This document shows positions 41,517 to 47,892 of a stretch of 64,000 nt of DNA, one piece after another (position 1 is the first letter of the stretch; each line of letters starts with the position of its first letter). The stretch comes from Magnetospirillum sp. XM-1 (GTDB lineage: Bacteria > Pseudomonadota > Alphaproteobacteria > Rhodospirillales > Magnetospirillaceae), in assembly GCF_001511835.1 (NCBI RefSeq), contig NZ_LN997849.1:1-64000 (forward strand). The letters are read 5' to 3'. The notes beneath the pieces were generated by a model that was not told where the DNA came from, searched no databases, and saw only the letters and a program-made list of their open reading frames with translations. The position numbers and the translations under genes are program-made.

Positions 41517-41777
41517 TCAGACGGCCCAGGCGAGATCCGCCATGGCGCGGACCACGGCGTAGCCGACGAGGTCTGCCCGGGACGCGTCGTCGAGCCCGGC
41601 CCTTTCGGCCGACTTCTTCGCATGACCTTCCGCCCAGGCGCGGATCTCGTCCGCCGACTTCCTGCCCGTCCATCCCGCGTCGATGCGGATGTCGAGCTGG
41701 TTCTTGGCGACGGCGAACGGGGAGCGGGCCGGTGGCTTCGGCGCGCCGAGGATGTTCGCGAGGATGGATGGGATCAT
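41517..41777 (-). CDS. Small hypothetical protein
   Basis: An 86-residue helical protein (MIPSILANILGAPKPPARSP ... VRAMADLAWAV), with ATG 41777 behind GGAGGCGC. The first 12 residues are hydrophobic, followed by a Pro-rich linker and a helical domain. No family recognised. Confidence 0.5.
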   Translation of the reverse strand: MIPSILANILGAPKPPARSPFAVAKNQLDIRIDAGWTGRKSADEIRAWAEGHAKKSAERAGLDDASRADLVGYAVVRAMADLAWAV

Positions 41778-41807
41778 GATGCGCCTCCTGCTTCGGAACC
41801 TTCGGGA

Positions 41808-42149
41808 TCAGGCCGCCACGCATTCCATGGCTTCGGTCCAGCGGGAGACATCCCCGCCGACCATCCGCAGGGCGCTGCGCTGGTCGATCTCGAGGCGAAG
41901 CGCTTCTCCGGCCTCTTCGATCATTTCCCGCAGCGCGCCGTAGCCTGCGCAACGCTTGGCCGAGGACAGCTCCGCCGTCGCCGCGGCGAGGTCTCCCATC
42001 CGGCACTGCGAGAGGGCCGTGGAGAGGGGAAGGGCGGAACCGAGGGCGTCATGCGCCTTGGAGACCGCCAGCGCATGGGCGACGAGGCCGTCGACGTGCT
42101 TGGAGGCGCTGGGCGAGGAATAGATGTCTGCGAGTTCGTCGAGGGTCAT
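41808..42149 (-). CDS. Small hypothetical protein
   Basis: A 113-residue, almost wholly helical protein, MTLDELADIYSSPSASKHVD onward. ATG 42149 is preceded by GCAGGAGAGC. No motif recognised; Ala-rich helices suggest a small bundle. It belongs to the run of short minus-strand genes. Confidence 0.5.
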   Translation of the reverse strand: MTLDELADIYSSPSASKHVDGLVAHALAVSKAHDALGSALPLSTALSQCRMGDLAAATAELSSAKRCAGYGALREMIEEAGEALRLEIDQRSALRMVGGDVSRWTEAMECVAA

Positions 42150-42292
42150 GGTGCTCTCCTGCAAGGAATCGCCGGCGGGATGGCCGGGATGCGGTGCGCG
42201 CCTTGGACTCAACCGGCGACCTGCCCGTCTGGGGCCCGGGCGGCGCGGCGCGCTAGCCGGCCCGCTGGGGAGGGCCGGATCGGTGTTCCTGC

Positions 42293-42517
42293 TCAGGCGA
42301 GGGTGAGGTCGCAGTCGCGGACGAGCCATCCGTAGCGATCGGAGATCCATCCGAGGATGCGCATGGTGGCGTCCTTGCGGCCTTCCAGGGTGGAGAGGTC
42401 GCATTCGCCCAGGGCGATGTCGTCGAAGCCGACCCGGACACGCTCCGGAAGCCGCACGGCCTCGCCGTCGGTCTCCCATTCGATGTCGCGGGCGATGAAG
42501 GCGCGGGTGGTGTCCAT
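42293..42517 (-). CDS. Small hypothetical protein (74 residues)
   Basis: A 74-residue protein, MDTTRAFIARDIEWETDGEA onward, probably alpha/beta (RVRVGFDDIALGECDLSTLE). ATG 42517 is preceded by GGAGAGC. Its upstream leader (42538-42606) is one of four similar two-hairpin elements in the window; two other 74-residue proteins also follow such leaders although their sequences differ. Function unknown. Confidence 0.55.
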   Translation of the reverse strand: MDTTRAFIARDIEWETDGEAVRLPERVRVGFDDIALGECDLSTLEGRKDATMRILGWISDRYGWLVRDCDLTLA

Positions 42518-42537
42518 GATGCTCTCCGATGCTTGCT

Positions 42538-42606
42538 CCGGATGATCCGGGCGGTGGCGGTGGGGGCTCGACGCCCGCCTTGGCCGGCCCGAAGGCCGCC
42601 CCGCCA
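42538..42606 (-). promoter_or_regulatory. Two-hairpin GC-rich leader element, copy 4
   Basis: On the minus strand a GGCGGGG... stem region contains GTCGAGCC and ends CACCGCCACCGCC, followed by hairpin CCGGA-TCA-TCCGG and then the ribosome site of the 74-residue gene. The order of parts matches copies at 42864-42918, 62304-62356 and 62609-62670; this copy is the most diverged in its first stem. Confidence 0.5.
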
Positions 42607-42611
42607 AGAAA

Positions 42612-42836
42612 TCAGGCTTCGGCGTCGGCCTGCATGAGATCCTCGGCAATTCGCACCCGTTCCCCGAAATGATCCTCTGCGCCATCATCCGGCCTGTTGT
42701 CCCCGAACCAATCCCACTCGGGCTCTTCCCCGTATTCCTCGCAATCGGTGCGCCGCGTCAGGGCGTACCCGTCGCGGAAGTAGACCGCAACGAATCCCTC
42801 GTGCCGCTCGATCCTCTGGATGATGACGCGTTCCAT
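42612..42836 (-). CDS. Small acidic hypothetical protein (74 residues)
   Basis: A 74-residue, strongly acidic protein: MERVIIQRIERHEGFVAVYF suggests a small beta domain, then EEYGEEPEWDWFGDNRPDD. The net charge resembles DNA-mimic or inhibitor proteins carried by mobile elements, but this is only a resemblance in composition. ATG 42836 is preceded by ACAGGGAGGGC. It is preceded by a two-hairpin leader. Confidence 0.55.
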   Translation of the reverse strand: MERVIIQRIERHEGFVAVYFRDGYALTRRTDCEEYGEEPEWDWFGDNRPDDGAEDHFGERVRIAEDLMQADAEA

Positions 42837-42863
42837 GATGCCCTCCCTGTTCCTCGGTTGCTT

Positions 42864-42918
42864 CCGGCTTGTTTGCCGGGCGGTGGCGGGTGCGGTCTCG
42901 AAACGCCGAGGCCCGCCA
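42864..42918 (-). promoter_or_regulatory. Two-hairpin GC-rich leader element, copy 3
   Basis: Minus strand: GGCGGG, then TTTCGAGACCGCACCCGCC, then CACCGCCC and hairpin CCGGC-AAACAA-GCCGG, then a ribosome site. The TTCGAGACCGC(A/G)CCCGCC core is identical but for one base to copy 1 at 62.3 kb, while the second hairpin has a different but still paired stem. Confidence 0.65.
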
Positions 42919-42925
42919 TGTGCGA

Positions 42926-43129
42926 TTACTGCTTCTTGAAGCAGACGGCGGCGATGTGGTTGATGGAGATCCGGGTGATCCCGTTGCTGTCCTCGACATC
43001 GAGGTATGAGGCCCCGACAGGCTGTGCGAGCGGACCATCGTTCCATCCGAAGGACGCGATCTTCCCTGTGGCGACGCCGCCAGCGAAGATGACGGTGATG
43101 TCGTCGCCGATCTTGAATTGACGAAGCAT
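42926..43129 (-). CDS. Small hypothetical protein
   Basis: A 67-residue protein, MLRQFKIGDDITVIFAGGVA onward, predicted as a small beta barrel (KOW/SH3-like), ending CFKKQ. ATG 43129 has CATGGAGGCC upstream; the leader carries a strong hairpin (43155-43181 region) duplicated ahead of the gene at 44011. No family recognised. Confidence 0.55.
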   Translation of the reverse strand: MLRQFKIGDDITVIFAGGVATGKIASFGWNDGPLAQPVGASYLDVEDSNGITRISINHIAAVCFKKQ

Positions 43130-43152
43130 GTTGGCCTCCATGAAGAAAGCCC

Positions 43153-43179
43153 GGCCCCCTTCGCGGGAGCCGGGCGGTT
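43153..43179 (-). repeat. Leader hairpin, copy 1 (GCCCGGC stem)
   Basis: GCCCGGCCCCCTTCGCGGGA is followed by GCCGGGC, forming a GC-rich stem just upstream of the 67-residue gene. On the minus strand it is followed by CTTTCTTC and then the ribosome site. A near-identical unit precedes the gene at 44011. Exact stem limits are approximate. Confidence 0.55.
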
Positions 43180-43299
43180 GGTGTCTGGGGTGGAAGACGG
43201 CTGCGGCAGGTGCCCTGTCGCCTCCGTTCGGCTCACGACGCGGCCGAAGCCAGTGAACCCGGTGGCATTGCCCGTTGGAGGATGGGGCACCGTCTCCGG

Positions 43300-43329
43300 C
43301 GCGTCCTCCCGAAGGATCAAGAGGACGCG
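43300..43329 (-). repeat. Intergenic hairpin of the CGCGTCCTC family
   Basis: CGCGTCCTC and GAGGACGCG form a perfect 9-base stem around 12 bases containing GAAGGATC. It follows the stop of the upstream minus-strand gene by about 40 bases. It is one of seven related hairpins in successive gaps between 43.3 and 47.8 kb. Confidence 0.7.
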
Positions 43330-43366
43330 GCGGGGGCGGGGCGGTCAGTGGTTGGGTTTGCCCCAC

Positions 43367-44011
43367 TCAGGCCTGCCGGAGGATCGGATCCTTGGCCTTC
43401 CTGTCCGCCTTTGCCTTTCGCTCATGCTCCGATTCGATCCACACTCTGCCATTGCGCTTGCGGATGCGGCCATCGACATGCGCCTGCGCCCATTCGCGCG
43501 ATGCGGTCATGCGACCGGCCTCGCGGCTTCCTTCGTGGGTTTCGAAGATGGCGTGCAGAAGGGTCCAGGCATCGGCATCTGCCAGCTGAGCGATGATTGC
43601 CGAGAGACGATCGCCAATGCCGGATGTTTCGTCCACCAAGAGCCAGCGTGTCCCGCCTCCATGGGTCGTGCAGATCACGATCTTGGTCGAAGAGCTGCTG
43701 TGGGGCTTGTAGCTGAACAGGTGATAATCCTGGCATGTGGTCCAGGTGAAGGGCTTCTCCCCGGAGGCATGCATGGCGTCGACGGAAGGGATGTAGCGAA
43801 GCGATTCGAGCTTGGAGATCTCGATTTCTACTGCCGTCCCGTTCAGAGGATCGCGGGATTTCTGAATGCGAATCCTGGTGGGCGGTTCGCACCCGGCGGG
43901 CGTCTCGATAGAAAGGCGGTTGTTGCCGCGGACTGCGCGCCAATCCTCGCGGGTCCAGTATGAAGTTCCATAGTAGTCGTTCTGCTGCTTGACGATGGTG
44001 GCGCTGGACAT
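43367..44011 (-). CDS. Hypothetical protein
   Basis: A 214-residue soluble protein, MSSATIVKQQNDYYGTSYWT onward, alpha/beta, with TTCQDYHLFSYK and THGGGTRWLLVDETSG in the middle and a Lys/Arg-rich helix at the end (HERKAKADRKAKDPILRQA). ATG 44011 follows GGAGGAACACC. A decayed piece of its 3' end (DPILR) seems duplicated downstream of the next gene at about 44150-44190. No family recognised. Confidence 0.55.
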   Translation of the reverse strand: MSSATIVKQQNDYYGTSYWTREDWRAVRGNNRLSIETPAGCEPPTRIRIQKSRDPLNGTAVEIEISKLESLRYIPSVDAMHASGEKPFTWTTCQDYHLFSYKPHSSSSTKIVICTTHGGGTRWLLVDETSGIGDRLSAIIAQLADADAWTLLHAIFETHEGSREAGRMTASREWAQAHVDGRIRKRNGRVWIESEHERKAKADRKAKDPILRQA

Positions 44012-44030
44012 GGTGTTCCTCCATGAAGAT

Positions 44031-44058
44031 AGCCCGGCCCCTTGTGGGAGCCGGGCCG
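44031..44058 (-). repeat. Leader hairpin, copy 2 (GCCCGGC stem)
   Basis: GCCCGGCCCCTTGTGGGAGC then CGGGC forms a stem upstream of the 214-residue gene, matching copy 1 at 43.15 kb in sequence and position relative to the ribosome site (CCTCCATGAAGA next to both on the plus strand). Confidence 0.55.
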
Positions 44059-44091
44059 TGTTGCGTGGCTGAGGAAGGGCACCGCTTCCGG

Positions 44092-44120
44092 CGCGTCCTC
44101 CCGGAGGATCAGAGGACGCG
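44092..44120 (-). repeat. Intergenic hairpin of the CGCGTCCTC family
   Basis: CGCGTCCTC-CCGGAGGATCA-GAGGACGCG: a perfect 9-base stem. The flanks (GGCACCG upstream, GCGGGGGCGGGGCGGTC downstream) match those of the hairpin at 43300-43329 closely, so the whole gap of about 130 bases is duplicated. Confidence 0.7.
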
Positions 44121-44206
44121 GCGGGGGCGGGGCGGTCGGTGATCGAGCGTGCCCCGCTCAGGGTAGCGGCGGAGGATCGGATCCCCGGCGTTTTCTGGAT
44201 GGCGGA

Positions 44207-44232
44207 GCCGGGCAGCATTTGGGCTGCCCGGC
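44207..44232 (-). terminator. Perfect 10-bp hairpin after a small gene
   Basis: GCCGGGCAGC-ATTTGG-GCTGCCCGGC lies 9 bases past the stop codon at 44241 on the minus strand. Perfect stem, no T-run; likely a transcript end or stabiliser. Confidence 0.55.
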
Positions 44233-44240
44233 CATGCCGG

Positions 44241-44582
44241 TCAATGGAGCAGGTCTTCGAGTCCGACGCGGATCAAGGCGGCCTTCAGCTCGGCGTTGAA
44301 GCCGGGGTCGAGGCGCAGGGGGCCGTAGCCGTGGGTGTCGTGCCACTCGGCCGACTCACGGACGAGCCGGGCGAATTCCTCGTCGGTGTCGGCCACCTGG
44401 GTCGTGCAGTCGCCCTCGACATACGAGAAGACGACGCGGCGGGTCGGGTTGCACCAGTTGCCGTAGTAGGACGCGTCCTGCTTCGTGTCCATCTGGGCGA
44501 AACCGTTGCCGGAGCTGCAGAGGCCGAAGTCGTAGAGGTAGCGATCAGCGGGGCAGAATTCGCGATGGGTCTGGATGGCCAT
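44241..44582 (-). CDS. Hypothetical protein
   Basis: A 113-residue protein, MAIQTHREFCPADRYLYDFG onward, with Cys at FCP, LCSS, WCNP and DCTT and aromatic strands (TRRVVFSYVEGDC), suggesting a compact beta-rich fold. ATG 44582 has CAGGAGACC upstream. It resembles its neighbours in size and context (YYG near the start here and in the 214-residue protein), but no family is recognised. Confidence 0.55.
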   Translation of the reverse strand: MAIQTHREFCPADRYLYDFGLCSSGNGFAQMDTKQDASYYGNWCNPTRRVVFSYVEGDCTTQVADTDEEFARLVRESAEWHDTHGYGPLRLDPGFNAELKAALIRVGLEDLLH

Positions 44583-44620
44583 GGCCGGTCTCCTGTGCAT
44601 TCGTCCGAGCAGGCGCCGTT

Positions 44621-44651
44621 CCGCCGCGCTCCCATCGAGGAGACGCGGCGG
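44621..44651 (-). repeat. Intergenic hairpin related to the CGCGTCCTC family
   Basis: CCGCCGCG and CGCGGCGG flank CTCCCATCGAGGAGA, which itself can extend the stem (TCC/GGA). It lies between the stop at 44670 and the start at 44582, the same place as its relatives. Confidence 0.5.
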
Positions 44652-44669
44652 GCATGGCGGTGTCGCCGA

Positions 44670-45599
44670 TCAGGCGGCGAAGAGGGGGAGCTGGCCGCCC
44701 TTGGGCGGCTCGGGAAGCTGGTATTCGATCTCGTCGCGCTTCCGCCAGCCGAGGGATCGGGATGTTTCCTCTGTCACCACGATCTCGGCGGCCGCGACGA
44801 GATCCTTGGCGATCGTGCCGGCGGGGAGGGGAAGGGCGGCCGTAATGGCCTCCCTATAAGCCTTGATGCGCTTCCGGTAGGTTCCGGGCATGGCCAGTTC
44901 CGTCTCCCAGGCGCGCTCGATGAAGCCGCCCACGACGGAGTAGTCCCATCCGGCGCAGCGCCAGATGCCCTTTTCGTCGCGCAGCAGGACGTTGTCGCCG
45001 TCCGGCAGGCGGTAGGCCTGTGGCTGATCGAGGGGGCAGGCCTTCGAGGGCGCGGGCGCATGGCCGAGCTCGGGATGGCGCATCGCCCAGTCGCCGGGCA
45101 CGCTTCCGCCGTCGATCAGCCGCCAGGCGGTGACTCCGGAGGCGACGATGGCCGCGAGGCGTTCGGCGTCCGCGACGCAATCCATGCGGACGTACTCCCC
45201 GGCTTCGAACGCTGCGGCTTCTTCGGCGGAGAGCAGCGGACGAAGGCTGGCGAGCTTCTGGGGGTCGATGCCGCGCCAGTCGTATTCGCCGGTGCTGCGT
45301 CGCAGGCTGGTGGAGCCGGCCATGAGGAAGGGTTCGGCCAGCTCCTTGAGCCAGGACTGGATGTAGCCTTCGGGGGTGATGGTGCCGGAGCGGGTCCGGA
45401 GCATGCCGCCTTCGCAGGAGCTTCCATAGGCGAAGATCCGCTTCAGCGAGGAAGCCGCGTTGCCGATGTGGGTGCAGCCCCAGTGCGGGGTGTGCGGCGT
45501 TACGTTGGATTCGTAGGTCTCCTCGAAGAGGAAGTACACCGGGCCGTTCGAGGAAGGAACGGCGGCCGCGCGGCGGCGGCAGGTGATGGTCGAGCCCAT
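44670..45599 (-). CDS. Hypothetical protein
   Basis: A 309-residue soluble protein, MGSTITCRRRAAAVPSSNGP onward. It contains CTHIGNAASSLKRIFAYGSS, an SSCEGGML segment, YVRMDCVADAERLAAIVASG and a Leu/Pro-rich end (LPEPPKGGQLPLFAA), which resembles the end of the neighbouring DNA methyltransferase (LPLFAG). No enzyme motif is recognised. ATG 45599 follows CCAGGAGATC. One of the larger proteins of the minus-strand array. Confidence 0.55.
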   Translation of the reverse strand: MGSTITCRRRAAAVPSSNGPVYFLFEETYESNVTPHTPHWGCTHIGNAASSLKRIFAYGSSCEGGMLRTRSGTITPEGYIQSWLKELAEPFLMAGSTSLRRSTGEYDWRGIDPQKLASLRPLLSAEEAAAFEAGEYVRMDCVADAERLAAIVASGVTAWRLIDGGSVPGDWAMRHPELGHAPAPSKACPLDQPQAYRLPDGDNVLLRDEKGIWRCAGWDYSVVGGFIERAWETELAMPGTYRKRIKAYREAITAALPLPAGTIAKDLVAAAEIVVTEETSRSLGWRKRDEIEYQLPEPPKGGQLPLFAA

Positions 45600-45664
45600 G
45601 GGGATCTCCTGGCTGGGCCGGTCGTGTCCGGCTGGCGTTCGGGATAGGCAGGCGTCGCCACCGG

Positions 45665-45695
45665 CGCGTCCTCCCGCGTAGCAGGAAGATGCGCG
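45665..45695 (-). repeat. Degenerate intergenic hairpin of the CGCGTCCTC family
   Basis: CGCGTCCTC is retained, but the partner arm has drifted to GAAGATGCGCG, leaving a weaker stem. It sits between the 58-residue gene and the 309-residue gene, at the same relative place as intact copies. Confidence 0.5.
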
Positions 45696-45709
45696 GGGCG
45701 GGGTGGCGC

Positions 45710-45886
45710 TCAGTGGAGCGTCCGTATCCGGTAGGCCGGATCGGCCTCGAAGAGGGGCGGGATGCGCCCGGCGGCGCGGTGCAGGCTGGCGATGCGCCGT
45801 TCCGCCTCGGCGCGGGCCAGGGCGGGGGTGGCGGCTTCGACGCGTGCGATCTCGGCCCCGCGATCGGTCTCGATGACGCAGATCAT
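45710..45886 (-). CDS. Small hypothetical protein (58 residues)
   Basis: A short frame from ATG 45886 to a stop at 45710, preceded by AAGGAGGCTACC, an ideal ribosome site. The product starts MICVIETDRGAEIARVEAAT, is helical in the middle (ARAEAERRIASLHRAAG) and ends PAYRIRTLH. It starts 11 bases after the upstream gene's stop. Unknown function; it fills what would otherwise be an unexplained gap. Confidence 0.6.
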   Translation of the reverse strand: MICVIETDRGAEIARVEAATPALARAEAERRIASLHRAAGRIPPLFEADPAYRIRTLH

Positions 45887-45896
45887 GGTAGCCTCC

Positions 45897-46259
45897 TTAG
45901 ATCAGGTGAAGGGCAAGGAGCCAGGACGGCGAACCACCGGGGCCGTAGCCGTCATGCTCGACATCCGCGCCGCATGTCGCTTCGCACATGCTGTCTTCCA
46001 ACCAGCGTTGGAGCGTGGCGCGGGAGGGCAGGGTGCGGATTTCGCGGGCCCACCATGGCTGCCGTTCGGCGGAGCGGCGCTTGGCGGCTTTCCAGTCCTC
46101 GATCGTCCAATCCGCCTTCTTGCGGGCGAACAGCTTCCATCCGTTGGAGAAGGGCGTGCGGTAGAGCGTGACGCCGTCCTCGTGGCAGGACATCAGGACG
46201 CCCCGCTTCGCATGGAAGTATGTGAGGAAGGCCTCTCCGTGGGCTGATTTCTTGGCCAT
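45897..46259 (-). CDS. Hypothetical protein
   Basis: A 120-residue protein, MAKKSAHGEAFLTYFHAKRG onward: a short beta part, then a Trp-rich helical segment (ADWTIEDWKAAKRRSAERQP, RWLEDSMCEATCGADV) with two nearby Cys. Basic overall. ATG 46259 has GGAGCAACG upstream. No family recognised; nucleic-acid binding is possible from charge. Confidence 0.55.
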   Translation of the reverse strand: MAKKSAHGEAFLTYFHAKRGVLMSCHEDGVTLYRTPFSNGWKLFARKKADWTIEDWKAAKRRSAERQPWWAREIRTLPSRATLQRWLEDSMCEATCGADVEHDGYGPGGSPSWLLALHLI

Positions 46260-46297
46260 GATCGTTGCTCCGCGCTTTGGTTGGGCGGGCGGCTCGC

Positions 46298-46345
46298 GCC
46301 GGCGGCGCGTCCTCCCGGAGGATCAGAGGACGCGGGGCCGGTGCG
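46298..46345 (-). repeat. Intergenic hairpin of the CGCGTCCTC family (long form)
   Basis: Inner stem CGCGTCCTC/GAGGACGCG (46306-46314, 46326-46334) plus outer CCGGC/GCCGG pairs separated by a GG/GG internal loop; loop CCGGAGGATCA. Located between the stop at 46365 and the start at 46259. Confidence 0.75.
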
Positions 46346-46364
46346 GCATGGCGGGTGCGCCCGC

Positions 46365-46964
46365 TCAGGCAGCGGAAAGCACGGCGTCGAGCGCCATGGC
46401 GGCGTCGAGCTGCTCGTGGGAAGAGGATCCCGGCAGCAGGGCCGCCAGCGCGAGCGTCAGGCGGTTGCGGACGGCCTTCGGATCCTTGCGGAGAGGAGCG
46501 GCGCGGGCGAGGATTTCCGCTGCCGCTTCGTCGCGCCCCTTTGATGCGTTCCTTCCCGAGCAGAACCAGTATTCGAGCTCGGACCATCCGGCATAGGCCC
46601 GGGCGCCGAGCGGCTTGACGATCTCGCGGATGGCGCCTCCGACGCGCCTGTCCGCATCGAGGAAGGCCTTGCGGATGCGTTCGGCCTGCGGGCGGAAGGC
46701 GCCCTTTCCCGTTCGGACAGCGGACATCCCGGAGATCAGACGCTCGAACGCGTCGTCGAGCCCGGGGATCGCTTCGACCGAAGGATTGGCGCGCACCGAG
46801 CCGAGCGCGGCGATCCATCCGTCGAAGGAGGGTGTCCATTGGGCTTCCTGCAGCCAGGCGAAGTTGTTCTCGCCGTATCTGTCGATGTCCCAGAGGACGC
46901 TGCGGATCGCCATGAGGTCGGCTGCGAGGCGGGCGAGGGCGATGGATTCGTTGCTGGCGGACAT
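46365..46964 (-). CDS. Hypothetical protein
   Basis: A 199-residue helical protein, MSASNESIALARLAADLMAI onward, with a central SELEYWFCSGRNASKGR and a long Ala/Leu-rich C-terminus. ATG 46964 has CAGGAGGCC upstream. No recognised domain. It lies between two near-identical intergenic hairpins. Confidence 0.55.
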   Translation of the reverse strand: MSASNESIALARLAADLMAIRSVLWDIDRYGENNFAWLQEAQWTPSFDGWIAALGSVRANPSVEAIPGLDDAFERLISGMSAVRTGKGAFRPQAERIRKAFLDADRRVGGAIREIVKPLGARAYAGWSELEYWFCSGRNASKGRDEAAAEILARAAPLRKDPKAVRNRLTLALAALLPGSSSHEQLDAAMALDAVLSAA

Positions 46965-46997
46965 GCGGGCCTCCTGTTCGGGAATGGGGTGGCCCGC

Positions 46998-47045
46998 GCC
47001 GGCGGCGCGTCCTCCCGAAGGATCAAGAGGACGCGGGGCCGGTGG
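46998..47045 (-). repeat. Intergenic hairpin of the CGCGTCCTC family (long form)
   Basis: Same build as the copy at 46.3 kb: CGCGTCCTC (47006-47014), loop CCGAAGGATCAA, GAGGACGCG (47027-47035), flanked by GCCGGC and GGGGCCGG. It follows the stop of the DUF3085-like gene. Confidence 0.75.
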
Positions 47046-47079
47046 GGGAGGCGATTGGCTTCGCCTCCCGCCGGGCCGA

Positions 47080-47745
47080 TCAGTCCTCGAGGACGACGCC
47101 GATGGCCTTCGCGTAGATCCCGCAGGCCTTGCCGAGGTCCAGCGTATTCAGCGCCACGGCCTTGGGATACCTGATGCGGAGCTGGGCGAGCCGGATGTCC
47201 AGGGGAAGGGGAGCCGCTCCTTCCTTCGTCGAGATCACCATGATCTTCTTCGACCGGGGCGTTTCGAGGAACAGGATCTTGCCTTCGGCGTAGGCCTTCT
47301 CGAGCTTGGCGGCGATGTCGGCGCGCGCGACGGTCCTCTTCGGGGCCGCGATCTCGATGCGGATGTCCCTCTCGGTGAATTTCAGGCAGAAGGTCGCTTC
47401 CGGGCAGTCCTCGAGACCGGCGAACATCGCCAGCGGCAGGGTCTCGGCGAAGTCGTCGCCGCCGACGAGATCCCGGGCGTTGTCCCACCATTCCGCATCC
47501 TTGTCGGGGTCGCAGCCTTCGGCGTAGGCGACCTTGGAGCGACCCTCGACGCCTTCGCCGCCGATCGAGCCGTCGGCCATCTGCCGCGGATTGCCGTTGC
47601 TCATGAGGTAGATGCCCTGGTCGTGGACAAGGAACAGGCCGGGGGTCGGCGCGTCGTCGCCCCAGCCCTTGCTGTGGGAGGGGGAGGCCTTGGAATGGGC
47701 GACGAGGGGGAGGACGTCGGCGACCTTGAAGATGAGCTTGGCCAT
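47080..47745 (-). CDS. DUF3085-like protein
   Basis: A 221-residue protein. GLFLVHDQGIYLMSNGNPRQ, SKVAYAEGCDPDKDAEWWDN and LVGGDDFAETLPL match the pattern of DUF3085 proteins found on alphaproteobacterial plasmids and phages. The C-terminal part (ERDIRIEIAAPKRTVARADI) is an additional alpha/beta piece. Function unknown. ATG 47745 follows AAGGAGCAAG. It is divergent from the chemoreceptor gene and heads the minus-strand array. Confidence 0.65.
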   Translation of the reverse strand: MAKLIFKVADVLPLVAHSKASPSHSKGWGDDAPTPGLFLVHDQGIYLMSNGNPRQMADGSIGGEGVEGRSKVAYAEGCDPDKDAEWWDNARDLVGGDDFAETLPLAMFAGLEDCPEATFCLKFTERDIRIEIAAPKRTVARADIAAKLEKAYAEGKILFLETPRSKKIMVISTKEGAAPLPLDIRLAQLRIRYPKAVALNTLDLGKACGIYAKAIGVVLED

Positions 47746-47790
47746 GGTCTTGCTCCTTGATGGATGGTGGCTGGGCTGCTGCGCCGGCGG

Positions 47791-47815
47791 CGCGCTCCCG
47801 CAGGAGATGAGCGCG
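47791..47815 (-). repeat. Short intergenic hairpin related to the CGCGTCCTC family
   Basis: CGCGCTC-CCGCAGGAGAT-GAGCGCG, preceded by GCCGGCGG as in the other copies, within the divergent gap between the DUF3085-like and chemoreceptor genes. Confidence 0.5.
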
Positions 47816-47892
47816 TCGTCGCCGCAGCGGCGTTCTGGGGATCGCCCGGCCCCATCTTCCATCCCATCCGGAAGAGGAAAGGGGAACGGGCC

